From: Aldehydirespirator sp965116665
Lineage (GTDB): Bacteria; Actinomycetota; Acidimicrobiia; Acidimicrobiales; Aldehydirespiratoraceae
Assembly: GCA_965116665.1 (NCBI GenBank)
Contig: OZ220709.1
Span: 3,038,001-3,102,000 of the forward strand
Length of the DNA stretch: 64,000 nt
Reading direction: 5' to 3'
Positions 51,027-60,419 of this stretch are shown in pieces. The position numbers and the translations under genes were made by a program. Below the pieces are notes generated by a model that worked only from the letters and a program-made list of their open reading frames with translations, did not search any database and was not told the origin of the DNA. Position 1 is the first letter of the stretch; every line of letters starts with the position of its first letter.

Positions 51027-52325
51027 ATGGTAAGTGCCGATGCCAACCGGGTGCTCACTGAGTCCGGCCCCGGGACGCCCGGGGGCCACATCCTGCGCCA
51101 GTACTGGCAACCGGCGGCGCTGACCGAGGAGCTGGCAGACGATCGTCCGCTCGTGCCGGTGACGTTGATGAACGAGAAGCTGGTGCTGTTCACCGACGAG
51201 TTGGGCCGGCTCGGGCTTCTCGGTCGCCGCTGCCCGCACCGAGGCGTCGACCTGAGCTTCGGGCGGCTGGAGGACGGGGGTCTGCGCTGCCCATTCCATG
51301 GCTGGCTGCTCGACGTCGACGGGGCCTGTCTCGAGACGCCGACCGAGCCGGAGACCAGCCGGTTACGCGAGCGGATCCGCCATCGCAGCTACCCGGTGCA
51401 GGAGCGGAACGGCATCGTGTGGGCGTATCTCGGCGGAGGAGAGCCGCCACCCCTGCCCGGATTCGATTGCCTCATCGCACCCCAGACGCATGTGTTCACG
51501 TTCAAGGGCTTGTGGGACGCCAATTGGGTGCAAGCGCAAGAGGTGGGCGTCGATCCTTCCCATGCCGGTTTCCTCCATCGGTTCCTGGACGACGACTCCG
51601 AGCAGTACGGACGGCAGTTCCGCGGCCTGGTCGCCGACACCGGGGTGACCGTCGCCAAGTTGATGCGCGAGGCCTCGCACCCCACCATCGTGGCCGAACC
51701 GACCTCGTTCGGTTTTCGGATGCGGACGACACGCGACTTCCGGGGCGAGTTCACCCACGTCCGGATCTCGTACTGCATCTTTCCCAATGCCATCACGATC
51801 CCCATGAGCCGGGAGATGAGCATCACCCAGTGGCACGTCCCGATCGATGATCAAAGCAGTTACTGGTACTCGATGTTCGTCAGCTTCGATGAGCCGGTCG
51901 ATGCCGACCTGATGAGAGAGCAGCGGATAACGGCGGTGACGCTGCCCGAGTACCGGCCGATCCACGGGCGGTTCGACCAGTGGGGGTATGACCCCGAGGA
52001 GCAGCGGACGCAGACCTTCACCGGGATGGGCAGCGACATCAACGTCCACGACCAGTGGGCAGTGGAATCGCAGGGATCGATCTACGATCGGGCCGAGGAG
52101 CACCTCGGGCCGACCGACGTCGGCGTCCGCACCCACCGACGCTGGTTTCTGACCACCGCTGCCGATCCATCGCCGTCCAACCTGCTGGGGCGCGACAACC
52201 CCGTGTCCGGTCCTGGCGCGATCGACGCGGTCACCACCGGCCAGGACTTCGATGCAGCATGGAAGGACCGTGACACCGCCCGGCGCGCCGCGTCGGCCTG
52301 GGCCCCGCCCCTGGCCTACGACTGA
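51027..52325 (+). CDS. Rieske non-haem iron oxygenase, alpha-type subunit
   Basis: 432-residue terminal oxygenase. The Rieske [2Fe-2S] ligands are C69-x-H71 and C88-x2-H91 (RCPHRG ... RCPFHGW). The mononuclear iron site includes the two His of DPSHAGFLH near residue 180. The general look is of phthalate/phenoxybenzoate dioxygenase or O-demethylase type, which act without a beta subunit. No ferredoxin or reductase gene is next to it. AGGAG sits 4 bases before the ATG, and a TATAGT hexamer (51013-51018) lies just upstream. It opens the 51-58 kb catabolic cluster. Confidence 0.92.
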   Translation: MVSADANRVLTESGPGTPGGHILRQYWQPAALTEELADDRPLVPVTLMNEKLVLFTDELGRLGLLGRRCPHRGVDLSFGRLEDGGLRCPFHGWLLDVDGACLETPTEPETSRLRERIRHRSYPVQERNGIVWAYLGGGEPPPLPGFDCLIAPQTHVFTFKGLWDANWVQAQEVGVDPSHAGFLHRFLDDDSEQYGRQFRGLVADTGVTVAKLMREASHPTIVAEPTSFGFRMRTTRDFRGEFTHVRISYCIFPNAITIPMSREMSITQWHVPIDDQSSYWYSMFVSFDEPVDADLMREQRITAVTLPEYRPIHGRFDQWGYDPEEQRTQTFTGMGSDINVHDQWAVESQGSIYDRAEEHLGPTDVGVRTHRRWFLTTAADPSPSNLLGRDNPVSGPGAIDAVTTGQDFDAAWKDRDTARRAASAWAPPLAYD

Positions 52326-52343
52326 CCGCGAGCGACCTCGCGG
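52326..52343. terminator. Tetraloop hairpin between convergent genes
   Basis: CCGCGAG (52326-52332), CGAC loop, CTCGCGG (52337-52343), filling almost all of the 25 bases between the Rieske and P450 stop codons. No U-tract. Confidence 0.5.
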
Positions 52344-52350
52344 ACCGGGA

Positions 52351-53610
52351 CTAGAAGACCTTCACCGGCAGGGTCTTGACGCCGAGGATCAGGTTGGACC
52401 GGAGCCGGGCGATATCGCCGGCCAACTTGAAGTGGTCGACCCGGTCGAGGAGTTCCTCGAAGACGAGGCGGACCTCCATCCGGGCCAACCAGGCGCCGAG
52501 GCAGAAATGGGGGCCGTTGCGGCCGAACGCCATGTGGTCGTTGAAGGATCGGGCGAGGTCGAAGCGGAACGGCCGCTCGAACGCCTCCTCGTCGTGGTTG
52601 GCCGAGATGAACCAGATTATGACCTTGTCACCGGCCTTGATTCTGCGGCCCCCGAGGGTGGTGTCGACGGTGGCGGTGCGGCGCATGTGACCGGTGGCCG
52701 TGGTCGTCCGCAGTATCTCCTCGACCGCGGTCTCGGTCAGGGACCGGTCGTCCTGCCAGGCCTTCCACAACGACGGGTGCTCGATGAGCGTCAGCATCGC
52801 CGACGTCATCGTGTAGCGGGTGGTGTCGTTCCCGGCAATTATCAGCAGCGTGAAGAAGTTCTTGAACTCCAGGTCGGTCAGCGGATCGCCGTCGGTGGTG
52901 GGGGCCAGCAGTTGGGCGATGACGTCGTCGCGGTCCTCCCGGCGTCGCAGCTCGGCCTCGACCTCGGCGTACTCGAACAGCTCGAGCGCGGCCGGGCTGC
53001 GGAACGGGAGCAGCCGGAATGCCTCGGTGTCGGTGAAGCCCACCGGATGATCGGTGAAGTCCGGGTCGGTATTGGAGAGCAGGGCGTCACCGAGCTCGAC
53101 CAGGCGTCGCCCGTCGTCGCGGATCCCGAGCAGTTGGCCCAGCATCCGCATCGGCAGTTCCTTGGCAATGTCGGTGACGAAGTCGAACTCGTCGCGTTCG
53201 AGCGCCTCCTCGATCACGTCCACGGCCAGTTTCCGGATCGGCTCCTCGAACCCCTCGACCGTGCGTCGGGTGAATCCCCGACTGAGCAGCCGCCGGAGCC
53301 GGGTGTGCTCCGGCGGATCCGTCTCGATCATCGAGCGCCGAACTGCAAGCTCGTCCGGGGCCAGCTGGTCCATGCTGATGCCTTGGGCCGAGCTGAACCG
53401 CTCGACGTCCCGGCTGACGTTGAGCGCATCGTGGTAGCGGGTCACCGACCAGAACCCTGCGCCGTCCTTCTGGTCGCACCATGCGACCGGGTCCTCGGCT
53501 CGCATTCGCTGGAACGTGGCGTGGGGAACGACTGTGGTGAAGGAGTCGTGGTCGCTCAGGTTTGCGTCGGCCGCGCCCAGGTCGGATAGGTACGGTTCGA
53601 CCCAGGTCAT
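52351..53610 (-). CDS. Cytochrome P450 (third of three; paralogue of the first)
   Basis: 419-residue P450 with I-helix IAGNDTTR, K-helix EEILR and haem loop FGRNGPHFCLG, thiolate C370. It tracks the P450 at 24234-25514 through its whole length: shared 'SDHDSFT', 'VPHATF', 'LPMRMLG(Q/R)LLG', 'LEFKNF' and 'HMAFGRNGPH' segments. The two probably oxidise related substrates. The start is taken as ATG 53610, which gives the same N-terminal layout as the paralogue. It converges on the Rieske gene and is divergent from the second glutamine-synthetase-like gene. Confidence 0.92.
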   Translation of the reverse strand: MTWVEPYLSDLGAADANLSDHDSFTTVVPHATFQRMRAEDPVAWCDQKDGAGFWSVTRYHDALNVSRDVERFSSAQGISMDQLAPDELAVRRSMIETDPPEHTRLRRLLSRGFTRRTVEGFEEPIRKLAVDVIEEALERDEFDFVTDIAKELPMRMLGQLLGIRDDGRRLVELGDALLSNTDPDFTDHPVGFTDTEAFRLLPFRSPAALELFEYAEVEAELRRREDRDDVIAQLLAPTTDGDPLTDLEFKNFFTLLIIAGNDTTRYTMTSAMLTLIEHPSLWKAWQDDRSLTETAVEEILRTTTATGHMRRTATVDTTLGGRRIKAGDKVIIWFISANHDEEAFERPFRFDLARSFNDHMAFGRNGPHFCLGAWLARMEVRLVFEELLDRVDHFKLAGDIARLRSNLILGVKTLPVKVF

Positions 53611-53630
53611 GAGCGGAGCGTAGACCGGGA

Positions 53631-53648
53631 CAATTATTCGAACAAATG
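53631..53648. promoter_or_regulatory. Imperfect palindrome between divergent P450 and glutamine synthetase-like gene
   Basis: CAATTATTCGAACAAATG is symmetric at 14 of 18 positions around TTCGAA. It lies 21-38 bases before the P450 start in an AT-rich patch of the 106-base divergent region. Rightward, TTGACC (53683-53688) and ATATAT (53706-53711), 17 bases apart, form a promoter candidate for the ligase gene. Confidence 0.4.
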
Positions 53649-53716
53649 GACCCGTGTGGCCCGATGACCTACGGTGACTCAAGTTGACCGCTCTATCGAG
53701 AACAGGATATATCAAC

Positions 53717-55195
53717 ATGGGTGGGAATATCATAGACGATCATGGCTTGTGGTCCGACGATCAGAGAGCCCAGGCGGCCGCGATCCGATCGCAGATCGAG
53801 GCCGACGGGTTGGAGGCGGTCCGGGTGTCGTGGCCCGATCAGCACGGGCTCCTGAGAGGCAAGTCGCTGTCGATCCCCGCCTTCGAGGCGGCGTTGCGGG
53901 GCGGCAGCGAGATCTCGATGGCCCCGTTCTCGCTCGACCCGGCCAACTCGATCGTGTTCAACCCTTTCATGGCCGGAGGCGGCTTCGGGGTCGACGAGCT
54001 GAGCGGGGTTCCCAACGTCACGATGGTGCCCGACCCGTCCACATTCCGGGTCCTGCCCTGGGCCCCGGGGACGGGCTGGATCCTGGCCGACCTCCACTAC
54101 CGGGATGGTCGACCGTTCCCCCTGTCGCCAAGGGGGATCCTGAAGGCGTCTCTCGGGCGGCTGGCCGAGCGAGGCTACGGGTACGTGGCCGGTCTCGAGG
54201 TGGAGTGGTATCTCACCAGGATCGTCGACCCGTCTCTCGATCCGGCGGGGCTCGGCGCTCCGGGCATGCCGCCCAACCCGCCGGAGGTGATGCCGGTGGC
54301 CACCGGCTACTCCTACCTGCTCGAGAACCACCTCGACGAGGTGGACCACGTGCTCTCGGTGCTTCGCAGCCACCTGCTCTCGGTCGGGCTCCCGCTGCGA
54401 ACGCTCGAGGACGAGTGGGCGCCAAGCCAGATCGAGACGACTTTCGACGTCCTTCGAGGACTGGAACCGGCGGATGCCATGGTGCTCTTCCGGACAGCGA
54501 CCAAGCAGATCTGTCGCCGGATGGGCCACCTCGCCTCCTTCATGTGCAAGCCAGCCATCCCCAGCTTCTACCCATCCGGCTGGCATCTCCACCAGTCGCT
54601 GACGAGTCTCGACACCGGAGAGAACGTCTTCGTCCCCAGCGGTGATGCGCCGCTGTCCGACGTGGGTCGCCACTATGTTGCCGGGATCCTGGCCCACGGG
54701 TCGGCGGCGTCGAGCTTCACGACGCCGACGGTCAACGGCTACCGGCGCAACCGGCCGTACTCCCTCGCCCCGGACCGGGCAGCGTGGGCGTTCGACAACC
54801 GGGCGGCGATGGTGCGCGTCATCTCCAGCCCCGGGGACCCGGCGAGCCACATCGAGAACCGGGTCGGCGAGCCGGCCGCCAACCCCTACCTGTACATGGC
54901 CAGCCAGATCGAAGCCGGCCTGGCCGGGATCGAGCAGGAACTCGACCCCGGGCCGATGGAGATCGAGCCCTACGCCGCCCAGGTCGAGCAGCTCCCCACC
55001 AACCTGGGCGCTGCCCTGGACGCCCTCGAGAACGACGGCGTCTACCGCTCGGCGTTCGGCGACCAGTTCCTTGACTACTGGCTCACGCTCAAGCGCTTCG
55101 AGTTCAACCGCTTCGTCGAGGCCAGCGGCGCCGATGCCGTCGACTCCGACGACGTGACCGACTGGGAGCACCGCGAGTACTTCGCCCTGATGTAA
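53717..55195 (+). CDS. Glutamine synthetase-like ligase (second of two)
   Basis: 492-residue GS-fold ligase. Catalytic motifs: GLEVEWYLTR, 'EDEWAPSQIETTFDV', 'PSGWHLHQSL' and 'ASHIENRVGEPAANPYLYM'. The N-terminal 'VRVSWPDQHGLLRGKSLSI' matches the beta-grasp domain of GlnA-like amine ligases. Amine-specific relatives include gamma-glutamylanilide synthase (AtdA1/TdnQ), PuuA and IpuC. In aniline catabolism the ligase precedes a Rieske dioxygenase, and a Rieske gene lies 1.4 kb away here. The ATG at 53717 is chosen (AGGA about 10 bases upstream); a TTG at 53684 is possible. It is clearly divergent in sequence from the ligase at 36804. Confidence 0.88.
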   Translation: MGGNIIDDHGLWSDDQRAQAAAIRSQIEADGLEAVRVSWPDQHGLLRGKSLSIPAFEAALRGGSEISMAPFSLDPANSIVFNPFMAGGGFGVDELSGVPNVTMVPDPSTFRVLPWAPGTGWILADLHYRDGRPFPLSPRGILKASLGRLAERGYGYVAGLEVEWYLTRIVDPSLDPAGLGAPGMPPNPPEVMPVATGYSYLLENHLDEVDHVLSVLRSHLLSVGLPLRTLEDEWAPSQIETTFDVLRGLEPADAMVLFRTATKQICRRMGHLASFMCKPAIPSFYPSGWHLHQSLTSLDTGENVFVPSGDAPLSDVGRHYVAGILAHGSAASSFTTPTVNGYRRNRPYSLAPDRAAWAFDNRAAMVRVISSPGDPASHIENRVGEPAANPYLYMASQIEAGLAGIEQELDPGPMEIEPYAAQVEQLPTNLGAALDALENDGVYRSAFGDQFLDYWLTLKRFEFNRFVEASGADAVDSDDVTDWEHREYFALM

Positions 55196-55257
55196 GACGG
55201 CGGGCGATGTAGTCTGATGGCTAGCGCCAGGAGGGGACCGGCGAGAGGATCAATCCT

Positions 55258-57657
55258 GTGACCACGGTTGCACTGGACAGCAAGAAACCCACAACCAGCA
55301 AGCGATATACAACCGGTAGCGAAGATGAGGTCAAGTCCGTCATCTGCGCGAGCTGCGACGGTTTCTGTCCCGTCTCGGTCAAGGTCAGGGACGACCGCGT
55401 GGTCAAGGTCACCTCACGCGACACGCCGATCCTGGAGGGCGTGCTGTGCATGAAGGGGGCGTATGCACCGAAGTCGTTCGCCCACCCGGACCGGCTCATG
55501 CGGCCCCTCAAGCGGGTCGGTGAGCGGGGCGGGGGCCAGTGGCAGGAGGTCAGCTGGGACGACGCCCTCGACGACATCGCCGCCCGCTTGACGGCCGTGG
55601 TCGAGCGCTACGGGCCAGAGGCGTTCGCCATGGCCACCTCCGACGCCAACATCGGGCTCGACAACGGGTTGAGCCGGCGGTTCATGAACCACCTCGGCTC
55701 CCCCAACTGGATCGGCGGTGTCGCCTACTGCATGGGCAACACCGCAGCCGTCAATCGGCTGGTGTACGGCTGGTACCCCCGCAGCGACCTGGCGCACACA
55801 GACTGTATCGTGCTGATGGGCCACGACCCCCGCCGACACAGCTGGACGTTGGAGCACAAGATGATCCGGATGGCCCAGGCGCGGGGGGCGAAGCTCATCG
55901 TCATCGACCCCAGGCGCAGCGGCAACGCCGATCTGGCTGACCTGTGGCTCCCCGTCCGTGCGGGCACCGACACCGCGCTCCTCTTCGGCTGGCTCAACGT
56001 GATCATCGAGGAGGGTCTCTACGACGCCGACTTCGTCCGTGACTGGACCGTCGGCTTCGACCAGTTCGCCGAGAGGATCCGCCAGTTCCCGGTCTCGCGG
56101 GTGGCCGATATCACCGGCCTCGCCCCCGAACTCATCGTCGAGTCTGCTCGCATGTACGCCACCAGCAAGAGCGCCTGCTTCCCGTGGACGCCGATCACCG
56201 ACCAGCTGATCAACAGCACCTCGGCCATCCGGCTCCAGTGCTCCCTGCGGGCAATCACCGGCAACCTCGACGCCAAGGGAGGCGAAGTCTTCGCCGGCTT
56301 CAACCCGGCGGTCAGGTCCGACACCGAGATCGAGATGCACGACATGCTCCCGCAGGAGCAGAAGGACAAGCAGCTCGGCGCCCAGGATCACCCCGCATTC
56401 ACCTACCGGGCCCAGATGGCTCTGAACGAGCCGACCCTGCGGGTGTGGGGCCACAAGTGGGCGAACCTGGTGAGCGGGTGCTACATGGCCAACCCGATGG
56501 CAGTGTTCAAGGCCATGGCCGAGGGTGATCCCTACCCCGTGAAGGCGTTCTTCGCGCTGGCCAACAACACCTTGATGTCGTTCGCCAACACCAAGCGGAT
56601 CTACGACGGACTCATGGCCCAGGACCTCCTCGTGGCGTACGAGCACGCCATGACTCCCACCGCGCAGATTTCCGACTACGTGCTCCCGGGAGACTCCTGG
56701 CTCGAGCGGCCCGGCTTGCTGGCCGGCATCAGCGAGCAGGCGATGGAACCCCCCGGCGAGTGCAAGAGCGTCGTCTACTTCTGGCACGGGTTGGCCCAGC
56801 GCATGGGCATGGGTGAGGTGTTCCCGTGGCAGACGGGCGAGGAGTTCCTCGACTATCGAGTCGAGCCGAGCGGTCAGGCCTTTGCCGACATCGTGGCGGC
56901 AGGACGCTTTCCGAGCCCCGACCCCGAGCCGGCACCAGCAAGCACAGAGCGCAAGTACCTGACGACGGGCTTCGCCACCCCGTCGGGCAAGGTCGAGCTG
57001 TACTCGTCCATCTTGGAGGATCTCGGTTTCGATCCGCTTCCCTACTACCGGGAGTCGCCACCGTCCACCGACGAGTACCCGATGCAGATGTTCATCGGGC
57101 TTCCCGACGACGAGTACTACCGCACCGGTCAGCGTCACGTCCCGGAGTTCCGCAAGCGGGCCAAGGACCCGACGCTCTACCTGTCGGCCGCCGACGCCAC
57201 TTCGCTCGGTGTCGACGAGGGGGACTGGGCCCGGGTTACGACCTCGATCGGGACCATGGTCGGCCGGGTGTTCATCCGCTCGACCATGCCTGACGGCCTC
57301 GTCCGGGTCCCCCACGGCTGGTGGAAGCCGGAGTCACGCCGGGGACTGGAGAACATGTCGGGCATGTGGGACTTCTCCGACGCCCAGCTCACATCGGACG
57401 ATGACCCCGACTTCATCGACTGGGAGCAGGGCATCCCCCAGTTCAAGGGCGTTCCCTGCAGGATCGACGGGTTGGCCGACGACGAGGTGGTCCGGCTGGA
57501 AGCTGAGTACGGACCGACCGAGCACCTGCCCAAGGGCCCGGAGGGGACCAAGACGCGACCGGTCAAGCTTCCCGAGTTCCTCGACGAGCACGAGATGTCC
57601 TTCGACGTGGAGTTCGAGGCCGTGGAGCTGTCCATATACGGCCGCATCACTCTCTAG
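55258..57657 (+). CDS. Molybdopterin-dependent oxidoreductase, DMSO reductase family
   Basis: 799-residue Mo/W-bis-MGD enzyme. The N-terminal [4Fe-4S] motif is C30-x2-C33-x3-C37 ... C64. C158 in AYCMGNT is at the position of the Mo ligand in cysteine-ligated members. 'VLMGHDPRRHSW' and 'IVIDPRRSGNADLADLWLPV' bind cofactor, and the C-terminal barrel begins near residue 620 ('KDPTLYLSAADATSLGV'). No Tat signal (no twin Arg), so it is cytoplasmic. Relatives include acetylene hydratase, transhydroxylase and various hydroxylases/reductases; the reaction is unknown. GTG start with GAGAGG 9 bases upstream, 62 bases after the ligase gene. Confidence 0.88.
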   Translation: MTTVALDSKKPTTSKRYTTGSEDEVKSVICASCDGFCPVSVKVRDDRVVKVTSRDTPILEGVLCMKGAYAPKSFAHPDRLMRPLKRVGERGGGQWQEVSWDDALDDIAARLTAVVERYGPEAFAMATSDANIGLDNGLSRRFMNHLGSPNWIGGVAYCMGNTAAVNRLVYGWYPRSDLAHTDCIVLMGHDPRRHSWTLEHKMIRMAQARGAKLIVIDPRRSGNADLADLWLPVRAGTDTALLFGWLNVIIEEGLYDADFVRDWTVGFDQFAERIRQFPVSRVADITGLAPELIVESARMYATSKSACFPWTPITDQLINSTSAIRLQCSLRAITGNLDAKGGEVFAGFNPAVRSDTEIEMHDMLPQEQKDKQLGAQDHPAFTYRAQMALNEPTLRVWGHKWANLVSGCYMANPMAVFKAMAEGDPYPVKAFFALANNTLMSFANTKRIYDGLMAQDLLVAYEHAMTPTAQISDYVLPGDSWLERPGLLAGISEQAMEPPGECKSVVYFWHGLAQRMGMGEVFPWQTGEEFLDYRVEPSGQAFADIVAAGRFPSPDPEPAPASTERKYLTTGFATPSGKVELYSSILEDLGFDPLPYYRESPPSTDEYPMQMFIGLPDDEYYRTGQRHVPEFRKRAKDPTLYLSAADATSLGVDEGDWARVTTSIGTMVGRVFIRSTMPDGLVRVPHGWWKPESRRGLENMSGMWDFSDAQLTSDDDPDFIDWEQGIPQFKGVPCRIDGLADDEVVRLEAEYGPTEHLPKGPEGTKTRPVKLPEFLDEHEMSFDVEFEAVELSIYGRITL

Positions 57658-57714
57658 GGCCCCGTCAGCCGTCTGCGGCCACACCAACCCCGGCTCCCGC
57701 TCCCTAGACAACCC

Positions 57715-58110
57715 ATGCCTCACATCATCATCGAATACTCGGCCAATCTGGCCGACCTCATCGACACCGACGAGCTGGTGAGCACGGTGCACGCCGCCGC
57801 CCTCGACGACGGGCTCCCCGCCCTGGCCGGGTTGCGCACCCGGGCCGCGCCCCGCGACCACTACCGGATCGCCGACGGCGACCCCTCCTACGGGTTCGTG
57901 TCCCTGACAGCCCGCATCGGACCCGGCCGGGAACCGGAGGCAGTCCAGCGTTTCCTGAGGAGGCTCATCGATACCGTCGACGAGGTTCTGGCCCCGATCC
58001 AGCCCGACCATCCGGTCGCGATCAGCGCCGAGGTCCAGTTGATCGACCCGGCGTTGCGCATCAACCGCAACCACGTCCGTACCCATCTCGCCCGGTCCGG
58101 CGGCCAATAG
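57715..58110 (+). CDS. 5-carboxymethyl-2-hydroxymuconate delta-isomerase family protein (HpaF/CHMI-like)
   Basis: 131-residue tautomerase-superfamily protein. It begins MPHIIIEYSANL: Pro2 becomes the catalytic N-terminal proline and 'HIIIEYSANL' is the CHMI hallmark. CHMI isomerises the ring-cleavage product of homoprotocatechuate after HpaE and before HpaG. It closes the 51-58 kb rightward set, 57 bases after the molybdenum enzyme, and converges on uvrD/pcrA. Homologues of HpaD, HpaE and HpaG occur at 25546, 9113 and 10671. Confidence 0.88.
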   Translation: MPHIIIEYSANLADLIDTDELVSTVHAAALDDGLPALAGLRTRAAPRDHYRIADGDPSYGFVSLTARIGPGREPEAVQRFLRRLIDTVDEVLAPIQPDHPVAISAEVQLIDPALRINRNHVRTHLARSGGQ

Positions 58111-58137
58111 CCTCCCGAGCCTCCCGACGGCGCGGGT

Positions 58138-60360
58138 TCAGATCTTCTCCAGCGGGGCCCACGACAGCAGCAGGCGCTTCTCGCCGACACTGCCGAAGCG
58201 CACCGACGCCTCGGCTTCGTCCCCGGCACCGGCGATGTCGATGATCACGCCCTCCCCCCACTGGGAATGGCGGACATCGTCGCCCACCCTGAGGCCGAGA
58301 CGGTCGGCGCCCGAGGGCGACGGCCTCGCCCGCCGGCCCGCCTCCAGGGCCCGGTCCACGATCTCGTCACGGTTGGCCGAGGCCCGGTCGAGGCTGCGCT
58401 CGCGCCGGCTACGGCTGTAGTAACGGCCGCGCACCACCCGGGAGCCGTCCACCGTCTGCACCAGTTCGTCGGGGATCTCCTTGAGGAAGCGGCTGGGCGG
58501 GTTGTACTGGCGACTGCCGTACAGCAGCCGGCTCCAGGCATGGGTAACGGTCAGCCGCCGCATGGCTCGCGTGATCCCGACGTAGGCAAGGCGGCGCTCC
58601 TCCTCCAGCTCGTGGGGCTCGGTCAGGGCCCGGATGTGGGGGAATACGCCGTCCTCCATGCCGATCATGTACACGTCGGGGTACTCGAGGCCCTTAGCCG
58701 AGTGCAGCGTCATGAGCGTGACCGCGGACTCGTCGGAGCCTGCGTCGGAGAGGTCGTCGGTGTCGGCCACCAGCGCTACCGCCTCGAGGAAGTCGTCGAG
58801 GGTGTCGTGCTCGCCGGCCACGCCCACCAGCTCGGCCAGGTTCTCGAGACGGCCGTCGGCCTCGACGGACTTCTCCGAGCGCAGCTCGTCGAGGTAACCG
58901 GAGCGCTCCAGCAGCTCCTGAAGCACGGCCGCCGGGGATGCCTGCAGGGAGGCGACGTCATCGATCAACGCGCAGAACTGGCCGACGCCCGCCGCGGCTC
59001 GTCCGGTGACGCCGGCTTCGGCGCAGTGGCGGAGGGCGTCGTAGAAGGTGAGACCCTGCTCGGCGGCATGGGCATCGATCTTGGCCACCGAGGTGGCGCC
59101 CACGCCCCGCTTGGGAACCCCCATGGCCCGCTTCACGCTCACCTCGTCGCCCGGGTTGGTCACCGCCTTGAGGTAGGCCAGGGCGTCGCGCACCTCCCGG
59201 CGGTCATAGAAGCGGGTGCCACCTACCAGCCGGTAGGGCACCTCAGCCTTGATCAGCTGCTCCTCCACCGCTCTCGACTGGGCGTTGGTGCGGTAGAAGA
59301 CGGCCATCTCCTCGAAGCGCATCTGCTCCTCGGCACCGCGTCTGACGATCTCACTGACCACGTAGCGGGCCTCGTCGGCCTCGTCGTCGGCGTGGTAGCG
59401 CACGATGGAGGGTCCCGACCCCTGGTCGGTCCAGAGGTCCTTGGGCTTGCGGCCGGCGTTGTTGACGATCACCGAGTTGGCCGCGTCGAGAATGTTCTGG
59501 GTGCTGCGGTAGTTCCGCTCCAGGACCACTATTCGCACGTCGTCGAAGGCCCGCTCGAACTCCAGGATGTTGCGGATGTCGGCGCCACGGAAGGCATAGA
59601 TCGACTGATCGGCGTCGCCCACCGCGGTCACCTGGCGGCTCTCGGCGCCCAGGCTGATCACCAGTTCGTTCTGCACCGGATTGGTGTCCTGGTACTCGTC
59701 CACCAGCACATGGGCGAAGCGCTGGCGCCAGCGCTCGAGCACCTCCGGGCAGTTCCGGAACAGCTCGACGGTGCGCAGCAGCAGGTCGTCGAAGTCCATG
59801 GCCGCGGCCGCGGCCAGCCGGCGCTGGTAGTGGCCGAATACCTCGGCTATGCGGCGTTCGTAGATGTTGGAGGCCCGCTCGGCGTACTCGGCCGCACCGA
59901 TGTTGTCGTTCTTGGCCGCGGAGATCGTGGCGTGGATCGACCGGGGCGGGAAGCGCTTGTGGTCAAGGTTGAGGTCGCGCAGCACATAGCCGCACAGGCG
60001 TACCGCGTCGCCCTGGTCGTAGATGGTGAACCGGCTCGGGTAGTCGATGTAGGCCGCGTCGCGGCGCAGGATGCGCACGCAGGCGGCGTGGAACGTCGAC
60101 ACCCACATGCTCTCGGCCACGGGACCGACCAGGTTGCCGACCCGGTGCCGCATCTCGCCCGCGGCCTTGTTTGTGAAGGTGATGGCCAGGATCTCGAACG
60201 GCGACAGGCCGTGGTGATCGATCAGGTGCGCGATGCGGTGGGTGAGCACCCTGGTCTTGCCCGACCCCGCCCCGGCCACCACCAGCAGCGGCCCGCCGGT
60301 GTGGGTGACCGCCTCGAGCTGGGCCGTGTTGAGGTCCTCCAGAATCGCCGATTCCGCCAT
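58138..60360 (-). CDS. pcrA: UvrD/PcrA-type ATP-dependent DNA helicase
   Basis: Superfamily 1A helicase of 740 residues for nucleotide excision and mismatch repair and for clearing replication/transcription conflicts. Walker A is GAGSGKT at 30-36 with Q-motif 'NTAQLEAVTHTGGPLLVVAG' before it; motif II 'VLVDEYQDTNPVQ', motif III 'AVGDADQSIYAFRGAD', motif V 'LMTLHSAKGLEYPDVYMIGM', motif VI 'EERRLAYVGITRAMRRL'. The C-terminal 60 residues form the Tudor-like RNAP-binding segment ('LGLRVGDDVRHSQWGEGVII'), which is the PcrA/UvrD tail. Length and tail favour PcrA. Confidence 0.95.
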   Translation of the reverse strand: MAESAILEDLNTAQLEAVTHTGGPLLVVAGAGSGKTRVLTHRIAHLIDHHGLSPFEILAITFTNKAAGEMRHRVGNLVGPVAESMWVSTFHAACVRILRRDAAYIDYPSRFTIYDQGDAVRLCGYVLRDLNLDHKRFPPRSIHATISAAKNDNIGAAEYAERASNIYERRIAEVFGHYQRRLAAAAAMDFDDLLLRTVELFRNCPEVLERWRQRFAHVLVDEYQDTNPVQNELVISLGAESRQVTAVGDADQSIYAFRGADIRNILEFERAFDDVRIVVLERNYRSTQNILDAANSVIVNNAGRKPKDLWTDQGSGPSIVRYHADDEADEARYVVSEIVRRGAEEQMRFEEMAVFYRTNAQSRAVEEQLIKAEVPYRLVGGTRFYDRREVRDALAYLKAVTNPGDEVSVKRAMGVPKRGVGATSVAKIDAHAAEQGLTFYDALRHCAEAGVTGRAAAGVGQFCALIDDVASLQASPAAVLQELLERSGYLDELRSEKSVEADGRLENLAELVGVAGEHDTLDDFLEAVALVADTDDLSDAGSDESAVTLMTLHSAKGLEYPDVYMIGMEDGVFPHIRALTEPHELEEERRLAYVGITRAMRRLTVTHAWSRLLYGSRQYNPPSRFLKEIPDELVQTVDGSRVVRGRYYSRSRRERSLDRASANRDEIVDRALEAGRRARPSPSGADRLGLRVGDDVRHSQWGEGVIIDIAGAGDEAEASVRFGSVGEKRLLLSWAPLEKI

Positions 60361-60419
60361 CGCGGCTCACCCTACTGCCGCCCGCTGCCGCCCCTCACCG
60401 ACGGGGTGGTCGTCAGCTG

